DNA of 64,000 nt from Mytilisepta virgata (lineage: Eukaryota > Mollusca > Bivalvia > Mytilida > Mytilidae), in the NCBI GenBank assembly GCA_028015205.1, contig CM051519.1, positions 83,163,539-83,227,538 of the forward strand. The letters run 5' to 3'. Below, one piece after another: positions 53,009 through 64,000 of the stretch. Every line of letters begins with the position of its first letter. Within the stretch, counting starts at the first letter, position 1. Position numbers and translations under genes: made by a program. The notes beneath the pieces are model-generated. The model was given only the letters and a program-made list of their open reading frames with translations. It was not told where the DNA came from and searched no databases.

Positions 53009-55751
53009 GGGCAGTTTCAAAAAAAATGGTACCAAAACTTTAAAAAAAAAGTCAAAATTAAAGCTGTTTTAATTCCATTTTTATTTATCACATTTCATTG
53101 CATATATGTTCTAGTTACTAAATCCAGCTGGAATAGGCAAAAAATTGAAACATATTTTTTTTAGATCATTTTGTTGAATGCCAATGAACACAAAAATCAT
53201 TAGAACACACATATATTACATAGTTGTCATTCTCCAATTTATACTCGCAAATTATATGATTTTTTATTCCCAAATGATAACAGAAACATGAATCTTCATA
53301 ATTTTGCCTTGGAAATGATTTAAAAATGTACTTCTTTTGAAATAAATAATTTTTGAGCATTTTCTAAGACTTAATTTCTCATCTTGGCTTCTATAAGTTT
53401 TTATACTGCTAAAAAATTGAAATCCAGATAAGTAAAAATGCATTTTTTTAAAAAAAGTATGAATCGGGAACGTATAACTGCAAAAATTTTGTCAATCAGT
53501 CAAATAGTAATAGAATAATTGATATTTAAAATATAGTCTTATTTTAGCAACATTTGTTGCACTCCTGACACAAATATTACACTACACTAAAGTAGGGAAT
53601 TAGCATTGTTCTATTTGCAAAATGCAATTATTTGAAAGTAGAAATAGCATTTTTCTTCGATTTTAATTTCATAGATAATAATTTTTTTACAAAATCTGTG
53701 TTTTTTATTCAGTTTTTCTGACATTTTCTCTAATTTTGGTATATACTAAATCATTTGTAAGCATAAAAAATTGTTGCAGAATAAAGAAAGATCATTTATT
53801 TTCATTGTGAAGATTTGGGGAACTGGACTCAAGAAGTTTCAGACCCTTATAAAGCTTTTTTTCTAAATAAAACTGATGAATAAAAAGGTTCTAATTTTAT
53901 CTGTTGCACTCCTGACACTGAAATTTCATTGTAAAAAAAACAATGAGAATTAAACTATTGTTAAATACAACTGAAATGCATTATCATATAGTAGTAATAT
54001 GAGTATTATGCTTCATAATTAAGCCAATAAATATATTATTTTGAATAAAATGTGAAAATATTTAAATGATTTGTATCATTTTTTCTAATTCATTACTACA
54101 CAAAGAAGATAATTATCACATAAAATAAGTCTCAAAAGCATATAATAAATCCTTAGTTAACAGATACAATATATTGGAAACTCTTTGATTTGATTTTTTG
54201 ACTCATTGAAACATTTCAAACTTAAAATTGCTGATTAAGAAAGACAACTATATTTATTGATATTTGTTGCACTCCTGACACTTGAGTATTCATTGTTAAA
54301 AACGTAAAACAATAGACTATTTAAAAAAAACAAGTAAAATGGATAATCATATATTAGAATTTGAGTATAATGCTTCATAATTAAGCCAATAAATATATGA
54401 TTTTGAATAAAATGGGAAAAAAATAAGAGATTTGCATCATTTTTCTAATTCACTACTGCATAAACAAGATAATTATCAAATAAAATAAGTCTCAAAAGCA
54501 TATAATCATGCTTAGTTAACAGATACAATATAATAGAAACACTTAGATTTGATTTTTAGACTCATTGAAACATTTCAAACTTAAAATTGCTGATTTAGAA
54601 AGACAACAAAATTTATTGATATTTGTTGCACTCCTGACACCTGAGTATTTGTTGTTCAAAAACATAAAAAAAATAAACTATCGTAAAATACAACTGAATA
54701 CATTATCATATAACAGTGATATGAGTATTATGCTTCATAATTAAGCCAATAAATATATCATTTTGAATAAAATGTGAAAATATTTGAATGATTTGTATCA
54801 TTTTTCTAATTCATCACTACATAAACAAGAGAATTGTCACATAAAATAAGTCTCAAAAGCACATAACCATGCTTAATTAACAGATACAATATATTATAAA
54901 CATCATATTCAGCATTTTTGTCAATTTAAAAACATACTATTACTTGTAACTTCCTGTTACATAACTAATTAAAAAAAAATGATGAGTTGTTGCACTCCTG
55001 ACATCAACTTTGAATTGAAAATTTTCTCTTGCTTATGTAAGCAACAAACATTTAACAAAAAAATTCTGAACAAGAAATACAACTAAGTGTCAGATGTGTA
55101 TAGTTTCTTTGTAAAATCAGAAATCTCTGACTTCAGAAACTGTAGTTTAAGACCATGTTGCACTCCTGACAATTCACAGGGCCTATATATATGTGGCAAC
55201 CATTGTATAATCATTACTTCCTGGATTCATTTGGGGTATTTTTTATGAAGGTAATGTATTGAAGGTTAGTTTGAGTTAGTATTTGCTGTTAGAAAATATA
55301 GAAACAATCAAGTATTAATTTTTTAGTCAAAATCCTTGATTTTTTTTGTTGCACTCCTGACAGGCACCATTTATATTTCAACTAAAAAATCTACACGAAA
55401 CCATCATTGCAATATTCAATCATATGCATCTAAACAAAGCCAATATATGCAAGATATCGAAAAAATAACATTTAACAGTGCATCTTATGAATTGAAATTT
55501 CGCTGGCCTTTTAAAAATTCATGATTTTTAAAAGTGTCACAAAAAAGCGTTGCACTCCTGACAATTTCGGCATCTATTTCTTTAATAACTTTTTTATTTT
55601 TAGAGATATTCACAAGATATTTTGCACAATTAAACTTCATACCTTTACACATATTTTGAAACATAAACAATTAAAACATATTCAAAAGGCTTTGTTGTAG
55701 GGCACTGAAAGTGCAGCCACCCTGCCGGTACCATTTTTTTTTAAACTGCCC
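53009..55751. mobile_element. 2,743 bp DNA transposon-like element in the satellite, 4 bp target duplication
   Basis: Termini GGGCAGTTTCAAAAAAAATG (left) and a reverse-complement partner ending AAACTGCCC (right) extend ~25 bp, through GGTACC. AGTT flanks both sides (53,005-53,008 and 55,752-55,755). Undisturbed satellite reads cagAGTTccat, a perfect empty site. There is no transposase ORF. Inside are ~360 bp degenerate tandem units and eight copies of one 15-mer. The 4 bp duplication fits several DNA-transposon superfamilies; I cannot choose one. Confidence 0.88.
53556..55563 (+). repeat. Eight dispersed copies of the 15-mer GTTGCACTCCTGACA
   Basis: Exact copies start at 53,556, 53,903, 54,266, 54,625, 54,989, 55,157, 55,348 and 55,549, all in the same orientation. 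The first five are spaced 347-364 bases, the last three 168-201. The 15-mer is perfectly kept although the AT-rich DNA between copies varies widely. It recurs in different frames with stops between, so it is not protein-coding. It is likely a protein-binding or processing site (inference). Confidence 0.92.
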
Positions 55752-57245
55752 AGTTCCATATCTTAGGCCGTAAAAATTGCAAGTCTCCTCTTGAGTCACT
55801 AAATTTCTAGGTGTATGGACATAAAATGCTTCAGAAATTAATTATAATACCTCACTATGTATTAATAAAGGGAAGTAGTATACTTCTCAACATATTTTGG
55901 TCATTTATTGTTCAAAAATACTCCAAATCCCATCCGAGTTACAAATCTTAGGCCGTAAAAATTGCAAGTCTCTTCTTGGATCTCAAAATACTTAGATGTA
56001 TGGACATAAAAAGCATCAGAATTTAATTATTATACCTCACTATATATTAATAAAGGGAAATAATATACTTCTCAACATATTTTGGTCATTTATTGTCCAA
56101 AAATATTCCAAATCCCATCCTAGTTCCAAATCTTAGGCCGTTAAAATTGCAAGTCTCCTCTTGGGTCACTAAATTTCTAGGTGTATGGACATGAAATGCT
56201 TCAGAAATTAATTATTATACCTCACTATGTATTAATAAAGGGAAGTAGTATACTTCTCAACATATTTTGGTCATTTATTGTTCAAAAATACTCCAAATTC
56301 CATCCGAGTTACAAATCTTAGGCCGTAAAAATTGCAAGTCTCTCCTTGGATCTCAAAATCCTTAGATGTATGGACATAAAAAGCATCAGAAATTAATTAT
56401 TATACCTCACTATATATTAATAAAGGGAAATAATATACTTCTCAACATATTTTGGTCATTTATTGTCCAAAAATATTCCAAATCCCATCCTAGTTCCAAA
56501 TCTTAGGCCGTAAAAATTGCAAGTCTCCTCTTAAGTCACTAAATTTCTAGGTGTATGGACATGAAATGCTGCAGAAATTAATTATTATACCTCACTATGT
56601 ATTAATAAAGGGAAATAATATACTTCTCAACATATTTTGGTCAATTATTGTTCAAAAATATTCCAAATCCCATCCGAGTAACAAATCTTAGGCCGTAAAA
56701 ATTGCGAGTCTCTCCTTGGGTCTCAAAATACCTAGATGTATGGACATACAAAGCATCAGAAATTAATTATTATACCTCACTATATATTAATAAAGGGAAA
56801 TAATATACTTCTCAACATATTTTGGTCAGTTATTGTCCAAAAATATTTCAAATCCCATCCTAGTTCCAAATCTTAGGCCGTAAAAATTGCAAGTCTCCTC
56901 TTGAGTCACTAAATTTCTAGGTGTATGGACATGAAATGCTTCAGAAATTAATTATTATACCTCACTATGTATTAATAAAGGGAAATAATATACTTCTCAA
57001 CATATTTTGGTCATTTATTGTTCAAAAATACTCCAAATCCCATCTGAGTTACAAATCTTAGGCCGTAAAAATTGCAAGTCTCTCCTTGGATCTCAAAATA
57101 CTTAGATGTATGGACATGAAATGCTTCAGAAATTAATTATTATACCTCACTATATATTAATAAAGGGAAATAATATACTTCTCAACTTATTTTGGTCATT
57201 TATTGTCAAAAAATATACAAATTCCCATCAGAGTTCCATATCTTA
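55752..57245 (+). repeat. ~186 bp satellite, part 2 (about eight monomers)
   Basis: It continues the array after the transposon. Types A and B alternate regularly here (A B A B A B A B), forming a ~370 bp dimeric repeat. Confidence 0.92.
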
Positions 57246-57248
57246 GGC

Positions 57249-58745
57249 CGTTAAAATGCCATACATGTTGATATTTTGAAAATCAAGGGGAGACTTGCAT
57301 TTTTTACGCCATAAGAATTTTGATTCTGGTGGAATTTGGTATATATTTGGATGATAAATGACCAAAATATGTTGAGAAGTATATGAATTCCCTTTATTAA
57401 TACATAGTCAGGTATAATGGTGAATTTCTGAAACATTTCATATCCAAACATGTTGATATTTTGAAACCCAAGGGGAGACTTGCCTTTTTTACAGCCTAAG
57501 AATTTTGACTCTGGTGGAATTTGGTATATGTTTGGATTATAAATGACCAAAATATGTTGAGATGCATATAAATTCCCTTTATTTATACATAATCGGGTAT
57601 AATAATGAATTTCTGAAACATTTCATGTCTAAACATGTTGATATTTTGAAAATCAAGGGGAGACTTGCATTTTTTACAGCCTAAGAATTTTGATTTTAGT
57701 GAAATTTGGTATATATTTGGATGATAAATAACCAAAATATGTTGAGAAGTATATAAATTCCCTTATTAATACATAGTTGGGTTTAATGATGAATTTCTGA
57801 AACATTTCATCTCCAAACATGTTGATATTTTGAAAATCAAGGGGAGACTTGCATTTTTTACGGCCTAAGAATTTTGATTCTGGTGGAATTTGGTATATAT
57901 CTGGATGATAATTGGCCAAAATATGTTGAGAAGTATGTAATTTCCCTTTATTAATACAGAGTCGGGTTTAATAATGAATTTCTGAAACATTTCATATCCA
58001 AACATGTTGACATTTTGAAACATAAGAGGAAACTTGCATTTATTATGGCTTCATTTGACTCTGATTGGATTATGGTATATTTTTGGATGATGCTTGACCA
58101 AAACATATTGAGAAGTATATTAATTTTCTTTATAAATACCGGTACATAGTATGGTATAATAATTAATTTCTGATGCATTTCATGTCTATACACATATATA
58201 TTTTGAAACTCAGGGAGAGACTTGCAATTTTTACTGTTTCAGATAGGTAAATCTGATGGAATTTGGTATATTTTTGGACAATATTTGACCAAAGTTTGTC
58301 AAGAAGTATATAAATTTCTTTTATTAATACCAAATTTGGTATAATAATGAATTTCTGAGGCATTACGTGATCATACACATTGATATTTTGAAAGCCATAA
58401 GGAGAGCAATGGGGAGACTTTTGTGATTTGTGACTCTAATGGAATTTGGTATATTTTTGGACAATAAATGACCAAAATATGTCGAGAAGTATTTTATTTC
58501 CCTTTATTAATACATAGTGTGGTATAATAATTACTTTTTGTAGTATTTCATGTCCATACACATAGATATTTTGAGACCAAGGGGCAGACTTGCAATTTTT
58601 ATGACATAAATATGTAACTCTGATGGGATTTGATATATTTTTGGATGATGATTGACCAAACCCTATTGAGAGTATAAAGATTTCTTATATTAATATATAG
58701 TTGAGGTATAATGATTTCTGATGCATTTCATATCCATTGTCGGGC
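57249..58745 (-). repeat. ~186 bp satellite, inverted and more diverged (about eight monomers)
   Basis: The same satellite in reverse orientation: gggagacttgca, atttttacggcctaagaatt, tgaccaaaatatgttgagaa, ccctttattaatacatag. gggagacttgca-like landmarks lie near 57,286, 57,471, 57,655, 57,840, 58,022 (worn), 58,210, 58,410 and 58,583. Divergence rises toward 58,745. The short frames here are repeat translations. Confidence 0.88.
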
Positions 58746-60389
58746 GTGTATTGAAAAAAAATTTAATGGCTTGAGGTGGGCAACCCTCACATGTGCCCTG
58801 GTTTTGACGTGGCGTGAGAGCTTAAATCATGTTTAATGATATACTATATTGATTGTATGTCTTATAGAAGTGATGACTAACAGGGCCTTTTACTGTCTGT
58901 TGCTGAGCAATTCAGTATTGCATTTTCATTGTGGCTTTGAGCAAGTTGTTAATTTTCTTCTTGTAGATTTATTTACGACATTTCATTGAATGTTATAAAT
59001 CTAGACCTATTTTAATTCTACCATATTCCATACACCTGTTAATTTACGGCTCCTCTTATCTTTAATTTTGCAGATCCCTCGGACAGCGCCAACAGTCTCT
59101 CCCCCCCCCCCCCCCCCAAACAAAAGAAAATCCCAAAAAATCTTGGAATTTGAGCTGTTTATCTCCAATTTGTAGGCTTCTGACTTCAAATGTTATATCG
59201 AAAACGGATTGTGGCAGCTTTGAAAAAAAAAAAACCAACAAAACAACGCCGCGATCCTGAGCGCCGATGTTTTTTGTTTTTCAAAGCTGCCACAAGCATA
59301 TTTATAATTTATTTCATTCCTTCATAAGTTAAGTAAGTACTAATTCATTCAATTATTGTGTAAATGGTTTGTAGTCCTTTGTATATATGTTAAAATTAAC
59401 AAAATAGTTTGTTTCTAACTAGCTTGTGAATTTTACGACTTGCGAAATTTACAGTAAACGGCGTAAAATTTGAAAGACAAACCGGAAACCGGAAACGGAA
59501 CTTCCATTTTTTACGGACTTGTAAATTTTACGCTACATTAGCTCTTCAAATAAAAACATAATCAGTGCCGATTGGTGCTTTGGAACATCACGGAATGACC
59601 TCTCCCTGTCTCCTACCACTTCTCCTTCTTAGGTTCAAAGAGAAAAGTCATTTCTCCCTGTCATCTTGAAGTAGGCTGAGCCCTGGTCCCAAATACATGT
59701 ACACTAGAACTAACATTTTTGGCACATTTCCATCCATGTTTTGAAAATACAGCCATTTTGATTGTTTACATTCTGTTCCATTCACGTATAATAGGTAGCC
59801 AGTTATCATCTGTTCTTGGGAATTTACTTTTAAATTAATTTATTGTCAAAATTAATTGTGCATTTACTCATGTGGCGACTATTTATTCAATTGACCCATT
59901 ATTCGAATAAAACCTTATGATTATCTGTTAACACAGACATGCGGTGAATCTAAATTTTTTAAGTCATGTCAAGTAAAATTACAATCCAATAACAAATATT
60001 TTAGTAAAACTTATAACTTAAACACATTAAACTCTTGTTGAAAATTCCCTTCATACCCTGAGACGTACATCAATTTTGAATTTAAAAAAATACTCAATAT
60101 TTCAGGAAAAAAGGAATACATTCATTGTAATTGATCTCACATAGCAGAGAAAAAAATCTGTGATAAAATTCCGTTTGAAATTATTCACAACTACAGTTGC
60201 AATCTTTCCAGTAGTGATTTCCATCACTTTGATTTTAAATGTCGTTACAGAGCATCACATTCTGTCAGTTGGTTTACATATACTGTTGCATTGCTTCAGC
60301 TTTGCTATTACCGTCACTTTGCATTCGTTGTCATAATCTTTCCTTTAAATATCTTCTCCTGTTAAAAAAATAGGCCAATTGGGACCAAA
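58746..60389 (+). other. HSPA14 intron 1, 3' part, no gene seen
   Basis: C18-type run at 59,101-59,117, a short foldback at 59,209-59,295, and a ctccctgtctcc repeat piece near 59,600-59,690 related to 35,258-35,345 in reverse. Otherwise AT-rich. Confidence 0.45.
59209..59295. mobile_element. Small foldback, ~87 bp
   Basis: TTGTGGCAGCTTTGAAAAA (59,209-59,227) and its reverse complement (59,277-59,295) flank a short GC-bearing centre (cgccgcgatcctgagcgccg). This may be a minimal MITE or its remnant. Confidence 0.7.
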
Positions 60390-62005
60390 ATTTGTTGGAA
60401 TTGTCCTTGGATGGACCCTCCAAAAGTGTGTCTGGCATCCCTGACTTTCAAATGACATTGCTGCTGTAACTTAAAAAAGAACAAAGCAGGGATGAATTTG
60501 TCTTCTTCTATGAACTACATGGCCAGATAGAACCAATCCTGGAAGCAATGGTCCTCTTTCAGAATTGTGCCCAATAATCCAGACTGTCAGCCAAGTTGGC
60601 CACAGCCAAACTTAGTTTAACATAGGACCCTGTTGGAAAATTCATTTAAAAATCTTTTTGTCTGAAACCAACGAAACTTGGTGCAATGGTCTTTAGATGG
60701 TCCTTTTTCAGAAATGTGTCCGATGATCTGTACGGTGATCCAAGATTTCTGCCACAATGAACTTACATTTGTAGTTTACCATCAGACACTATGGGAAAAT
60801 TCATATAAAAAATCTTCTTATCTGATACCACTTGGAACCAGACTTGGCAGCAATTCTCCTTACATAGTCCCATAATTTCAGAATTATTTCTGATATTCCT
60901 AATGATGGCAGGGGGCGAAGAAGTCGCCTTGTAGTGTTTCCCTTCGCCTGAAACATGAAATGCCCAAATTTGCGTCAAAAACAAAGTTGAAATCACCCTG
61001 TAAATTGTCAAGTCGCGTAAGTAAGGAAATTCCAACTCGTGTAATGAAAATAAAGTCCATGCCTCCATTTTTTTTCAATCAATAAACAATGGGATATAAT
61101 CTAATAAGAAAAAGATGGGTAAACTCAGCCCGCTAACAACTTGGACCACAGTAAATCGGAGCAGAATAACAATAATTTAGACGACACAGAACGTAGTGAC
61201 AATCAAAAAAAACCATGAGAAAAATACTGTGAATGAAGTAATGATTAGATTTTATGAACTTCTTTGTGTAAAACACTTTATCTGGGTCAATTTGTTTTAA
61301 AAATTGCTCTTATGCACATTTTCAATGTTATATGAAACCAAACACTCAGCTTGATGACGTCAGAAGAAACAGGAATCAAAAGTGAAAGTAGAAATGTTCC
61401 GATTAATTGAATCGGAATCAGACAGGGCATGTGCAGCAATGGTCCTCTTTCAGAAGTGTGTCCAATGACCTGGACTGTCACAGCCAAACTTAGTTTAACC
61501 TAGGACCATATGGGAAAATTTATTTAAAATCTTCTTGTCTGAACCCACAATGGAGCCAGACTTGGCAGCAGTGGTCCTTATATGGTCCTCTTTCAGAGCA
61601 TGACCCAGACTGTCCTTAGAGAGTTCTCATTTGGAATTCTGTCTGAAACATGAAATGCTTACTCTGAAACTACTAAGCAAAAGGGCGCTGAACTTGGCAG
61701 CAATGATATTTATCCTTTGACCAAGATTGTCAACTAAGATGGCCACCGATAACTAGCATAGGACCAAATGGAAAAAATACACTTCTTAACATTTTCTGTG
61801 AAAGTTGATCTAGTTTAAACAAATCTTGATAGCAATAATATTTACATGTAGAGAATTTAATATCAAAAACATGTCAATTGATACCAATCACCTTAGCCTT
61901 CAAATAGCCTTTCAGTTACTGCTTTTATGGGTGATATGATTGATTGTTGGCAAATTTAATCAAGGTGAGCAATACAGGCTCCAGGGAGCCTCTAGTTCGA
62001 GACAT
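60390..62005 (-). repeat. 166 bp repeat family, block 3, minus orientation, with a second element inside
   Basis: Reverse-strand monomers are recognisable at 60,550-60,890 and 61,430-61,770 (ctggactgtca, cagccaaacttagtttaac, atggtcctctttcag). The end, gagcctctagttcgaga at 61,987-62,003, is the reverse of the block openings at 2,952 and 35,982. 60,905-61,290 holds the dispersed repeat copy 2. More worn than blocks 1 and 2. Confidence 0.7.
60905..61290 (+). repeat. Dispersed ~350 bp repeat, copy 2 of 2
   Basis: Homologous to 46,010-46,390. It lies inside block 3 of the 166 bp repeats and is therefore younger than, or part of, that block. Confidence 0.65.
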
Positions 62006-62233
62006 AATAACTTTAGATCAAATCTTGACAATCACATTGGGAATTCAGTGATAATTCTGGGTCATCCTCTTTTGCTGATTCTATAGTCTGGTCATCCTAA
62101 TTAACATTTGGTGTCAGATCAGTCCGTTGTTTGAAGTTTTATAAATGAAAAAAAACTCTGCAGGCTGGAATAGATGTAGGGATATACGATAAATACAGTG
62201 GTTACTGATTGATAAGAAAATTATACATTACAG

Positions 62234-62314
62234 GATGGGAAAACAGATGTTGTAGCCAACGATTTAGGAGACAGAGTAACACCATGTATTGTAGCCTTTA
62301 CAGATCATGACCAA
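62234..62314 (+). CDS. HSPA14: HSPA14 exon 2
   Basis: The acceptor is ACATTACAG. It encodes 27 codons, [20 protein letters not shown] and then AFTDHDQ, the start of the Hsp70 nucleotide-binding domain in its HSPA14 version (VAND-GDRVTP). The donor is GTTTGT. HSPA14 is the cytosolic Hsp70-like partner of the ribosome-associated complex. It differs from canonical Hsp70, which reads ANDQGNRTTPS here. Confidence 0.9.
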
Positions 62315-62954
62315 GTTTGTATAAACTTAATCTTTATTAATTTTCATTAATTACTCTCCTACTGTCACTAGTACTGCAAAAGGGACTATTGGGTTACCCA
62401 CCATCTGTCTGTCAGTCTTATTTTTGGTATGTGATCTTATAATGATGAGGTACAGATCAAGTAGAGTTTCAAGCTGATCAGATAACTATTGTGAGAGTTA
62501 TTGCCTTTGGAAATAGGAATTTGTTCAAAATATTAGTTTTCATGCTATTTTTCACAAACCCTTTTACCAACTGATCTTACTTTTGGTATATATATATGAG
62601 CTTATTATGATGAGCTACAGATCAAGTTTGAGTTATAGGCTGATCAGATAATTATTGTGAGAGTTTTTGCCCATGGAAATAGAAATTATTGACAAAATAA
62701 GCAGTTTGTGTGTTTTCTCACAGCTTGGGCTGTTAAGGGACAGAAAGCTTGTTTATTCTAGTACTTAACAAGACTATTCAAGTGTAATTATAGTTCAATG
62801 AAAGCCACAACTCCAAAGAAGTTGTGGTAATTATCAGTTCAAACCTTTCGTCATAATTGTTGATTAACCAATTCCCCATGTTACTGGCACTCTGTTGGTG
62901 ACATTACATGTAATTGGTCTGTCAGTGCCTGGAACATATTTGTCAAGTATTTTA

Positions 62955-63180
62955 GGGACGAGATCAAAAGTTCAATGTCGGATAAAAAACTTAATTCAAA
63001 TAGTTTGGGGGTGGGGGGTAAAAATCACTGGAAGTTTTGTTATCCGACATCGATTTTTGTATACGCCTATATTGGTCAATCAATTTTTCCCAAATTAAGT
63101 TAAGAGGGGGGTGGGCGGGTCAGTGAAAAAACTATGTGAATTAAGTTTTTTATCCGACATTGAACTTTTGATCTCGTCCC
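62955..63180. mobile_element. Harbinger-like MITE, 226 bp, in HSPA14 intron 2
   Basis: Terminal inverted repeats of ~43 bp are nearly perfect, starting GGGACGAGATCAAAAGTTCA and ending with the reverse complement. TTA flanks both sides (62,952-62,954 and 63,181-63,183). A TTA/TAA 3 bp duplication with GGG-type ends is usual for PIF/Harbinger MITEs (known). The TIR similarity suggests a recent insertion. Confidence 0.85.
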
Positions 63181-63418
63181 TTAGCACATGAAATTATTGA
63201 GATAACTCTACATTATAAATCTTAAAAACAATCCTTTTCAAATAGAGGTCAGTATCTTTAAGCTGGTATTGATTTCTGGAGTGTAAAGAGTTTTTTCAAC
63301 TACACTAAGTTATAAATTATTCTTAAAATCTGGCAAGATTTCCGAAAGTTATATTTGCTAAATTTCAGATTTCTTGTATATTGATACACATTTACACATT
63401 ATCCAATGATATATTCAG

Positions 63419-63550
63419 GCAGTTGGTGCAGCTGCTAAGCAAGGGAAAGTGAGAAATGCTCAGAATACAGTTTGTAATGTTAAACAGATCCTGGGACGTA
63501 CCACAGATGATCCTGTTCTACAACAGTATATAGACAGTTGTCCAGTTAAG
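63419..63550 (+). CDS. HSPA14: HSPA14 exon 3; gene continues outside the window
   Basis: The acceptor is ATATTCAG. It encodes 44 codons, AVGAAAKQGKVRNAQNTVCN and then VKQILGRTTDDPVLQQYID and SCPVK. The pattern G-AAKQ and NT-----KQILGR is diagnostic. The donor is GTTTGG, and both ends are phase 0, consistent with exon 2. The remaining ~85% of the protein lies beyond 64,000. Confidence 0.92.
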
Positions 63551-64000
63551 GTTTGGATAAATTAGCATCACGTTTTTTTTCAAGTTTTAGAAATATAAGG
63601 ATTTAAAAAAAAACCTGTGTTTCCAGTAACATTGACAAGAAAAAGGGGGGAGGGGGTTTCTGCCTTGGCTATATGCTGCTTTTCCTTGTATAGAGTTTGT
63701 ACATGTAACTTTACTTTTAAGAGCACTTGTGTTTTTTAAATACAAGCCCACTTTGAAGAATAAAATTATGGCTATCTAGATTTTCAGTGGATTTTTTCTA
63801 GCCCTGCACAATTTTCGGTCATCACCAAAACAAATGTTGGAAACAAGCATTTCTTTTCATGGAAGTCAAACATGCTAAATATAATATTACTTAAGTTACT
63901 TTAAATGTTTTTTTGGAGATGTATGCAGAGTGGTTTTATATTTGAAAATGTGAGATTATGTGACAAGTGTCATTTTTATTCGACAGTAAATATTTGTGGA

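Noticed and set aside
53556..55563. The regularly spaced 15-mer as a CRISPR-like array
   Set aside because: Spacing is 168-364 bases, the copies lie in a eukaryotic transposon, and no cas genes exist.
53556..55563. The 15-mer as part of a repeated protein motif (VALLT)
   Set aside because: The copies fall in different frames with stop codons between them.
57251..58378. Minus-strand ORFs of 71-99 codons with similar sequence
   Set aside because: They are translations of the inverted ~186 bp satellite.

Overview
The window is eukaryotic: AT-rich, repeat-dense, with spliced genes. A tRNA-derived SINE with a molluscan-type tail, a LINE 3' end, several satellite families and many short inverted-repeat transposons suggest a bivalve mollusc, probably mussel-like. 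The species is inference.

Layout. (1) 1-5,540: repeats only, namely a tRNA-derived SINE, a long imperfect inverted repeat (arms about 1,279-2,753 and 3,877-5,346) and a block of a ~166 bp repeat family. (2) 5,545-19,799: a nearly complete Polinton/Maverick, a virus-like self-synthesising DNA transposon, inserted in the C-run of the last 166 bp monomer. It has ~1.3 kb terminal inverted repeats and one long set of + strand genes: zinc-finger/OTU-like leader and protein-primed PolB, a small helical ORF, a PC4-like protein, FtsK/HerA-type packaging ATPase, a hydrophobic-tailed basic protein, a conserved hypothetical, chromodomain integrase, a two-TM protein, a truncated likely minor capsid gene, a pX/pVI-like basic protein, the major capsid protein and an adenain-like protease. 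Four lesions (an amber codon ahead of PolB, an A7 frameshift in the ATPase, an internal deletion in the minor-capsid candidate, a frameshift in the pX-like gene) say this copy is probably defective, although the catalytic motifs of PolB, integrase and protease are intact. (3) 19,800-32,200: intergenic DNA with a tandem pair of TTAA-flanked MITEs, a decayed LINE 3' end, a foldback MITE and a ~145 bp satellite.

(4) 32,249-38,454, minus strand: a complete four-exon MANF/CDNF gene (ER-resident neurotrophic/unfolded-protein-response factor; 184 residues, signal peptide, eight cysteines, CKGC motif, C-terminal KTEL), with a near-consensus ER-stress element upstream of its ATG. (5) From about 44,525, plus strand: the 5' part of an HSPA14 (Hsp70-like, ribosome-associated) gene. 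Exon 2 (62,234-62,314) and exon 3 (63,419-63,550) are clear; the candidate exon 1 at 44,525 looks damaged; the gene leaves the window. Its ~17.7 kb first intron is full of repeats: a ~2.5 kb element bounded by an inverted ATACGACCGCA, a ~186 bp two-type satellite that flips orientation near 57,245, a 2.74 kb DNA transposon inserted in that satellite and carrying eight copies of a 15-mer, and a reversed block of the 166 bp repeat.

Within the Polinton the genes form a virus-like programme: PolB with the integrase for replication and insertion; ATPase, protease and capsid proteins for packaging and particle assembly; PC4-like and zinc-finger parts for nucleic-acid binding. Start/stop overlaps (TAATG, TGATG, ATGA) and few promoters (TATA plus TCAGT initiators at 12.24 and 12.84 kb, a CCAAT array before the first) suggest a few multi-gene transcripts.
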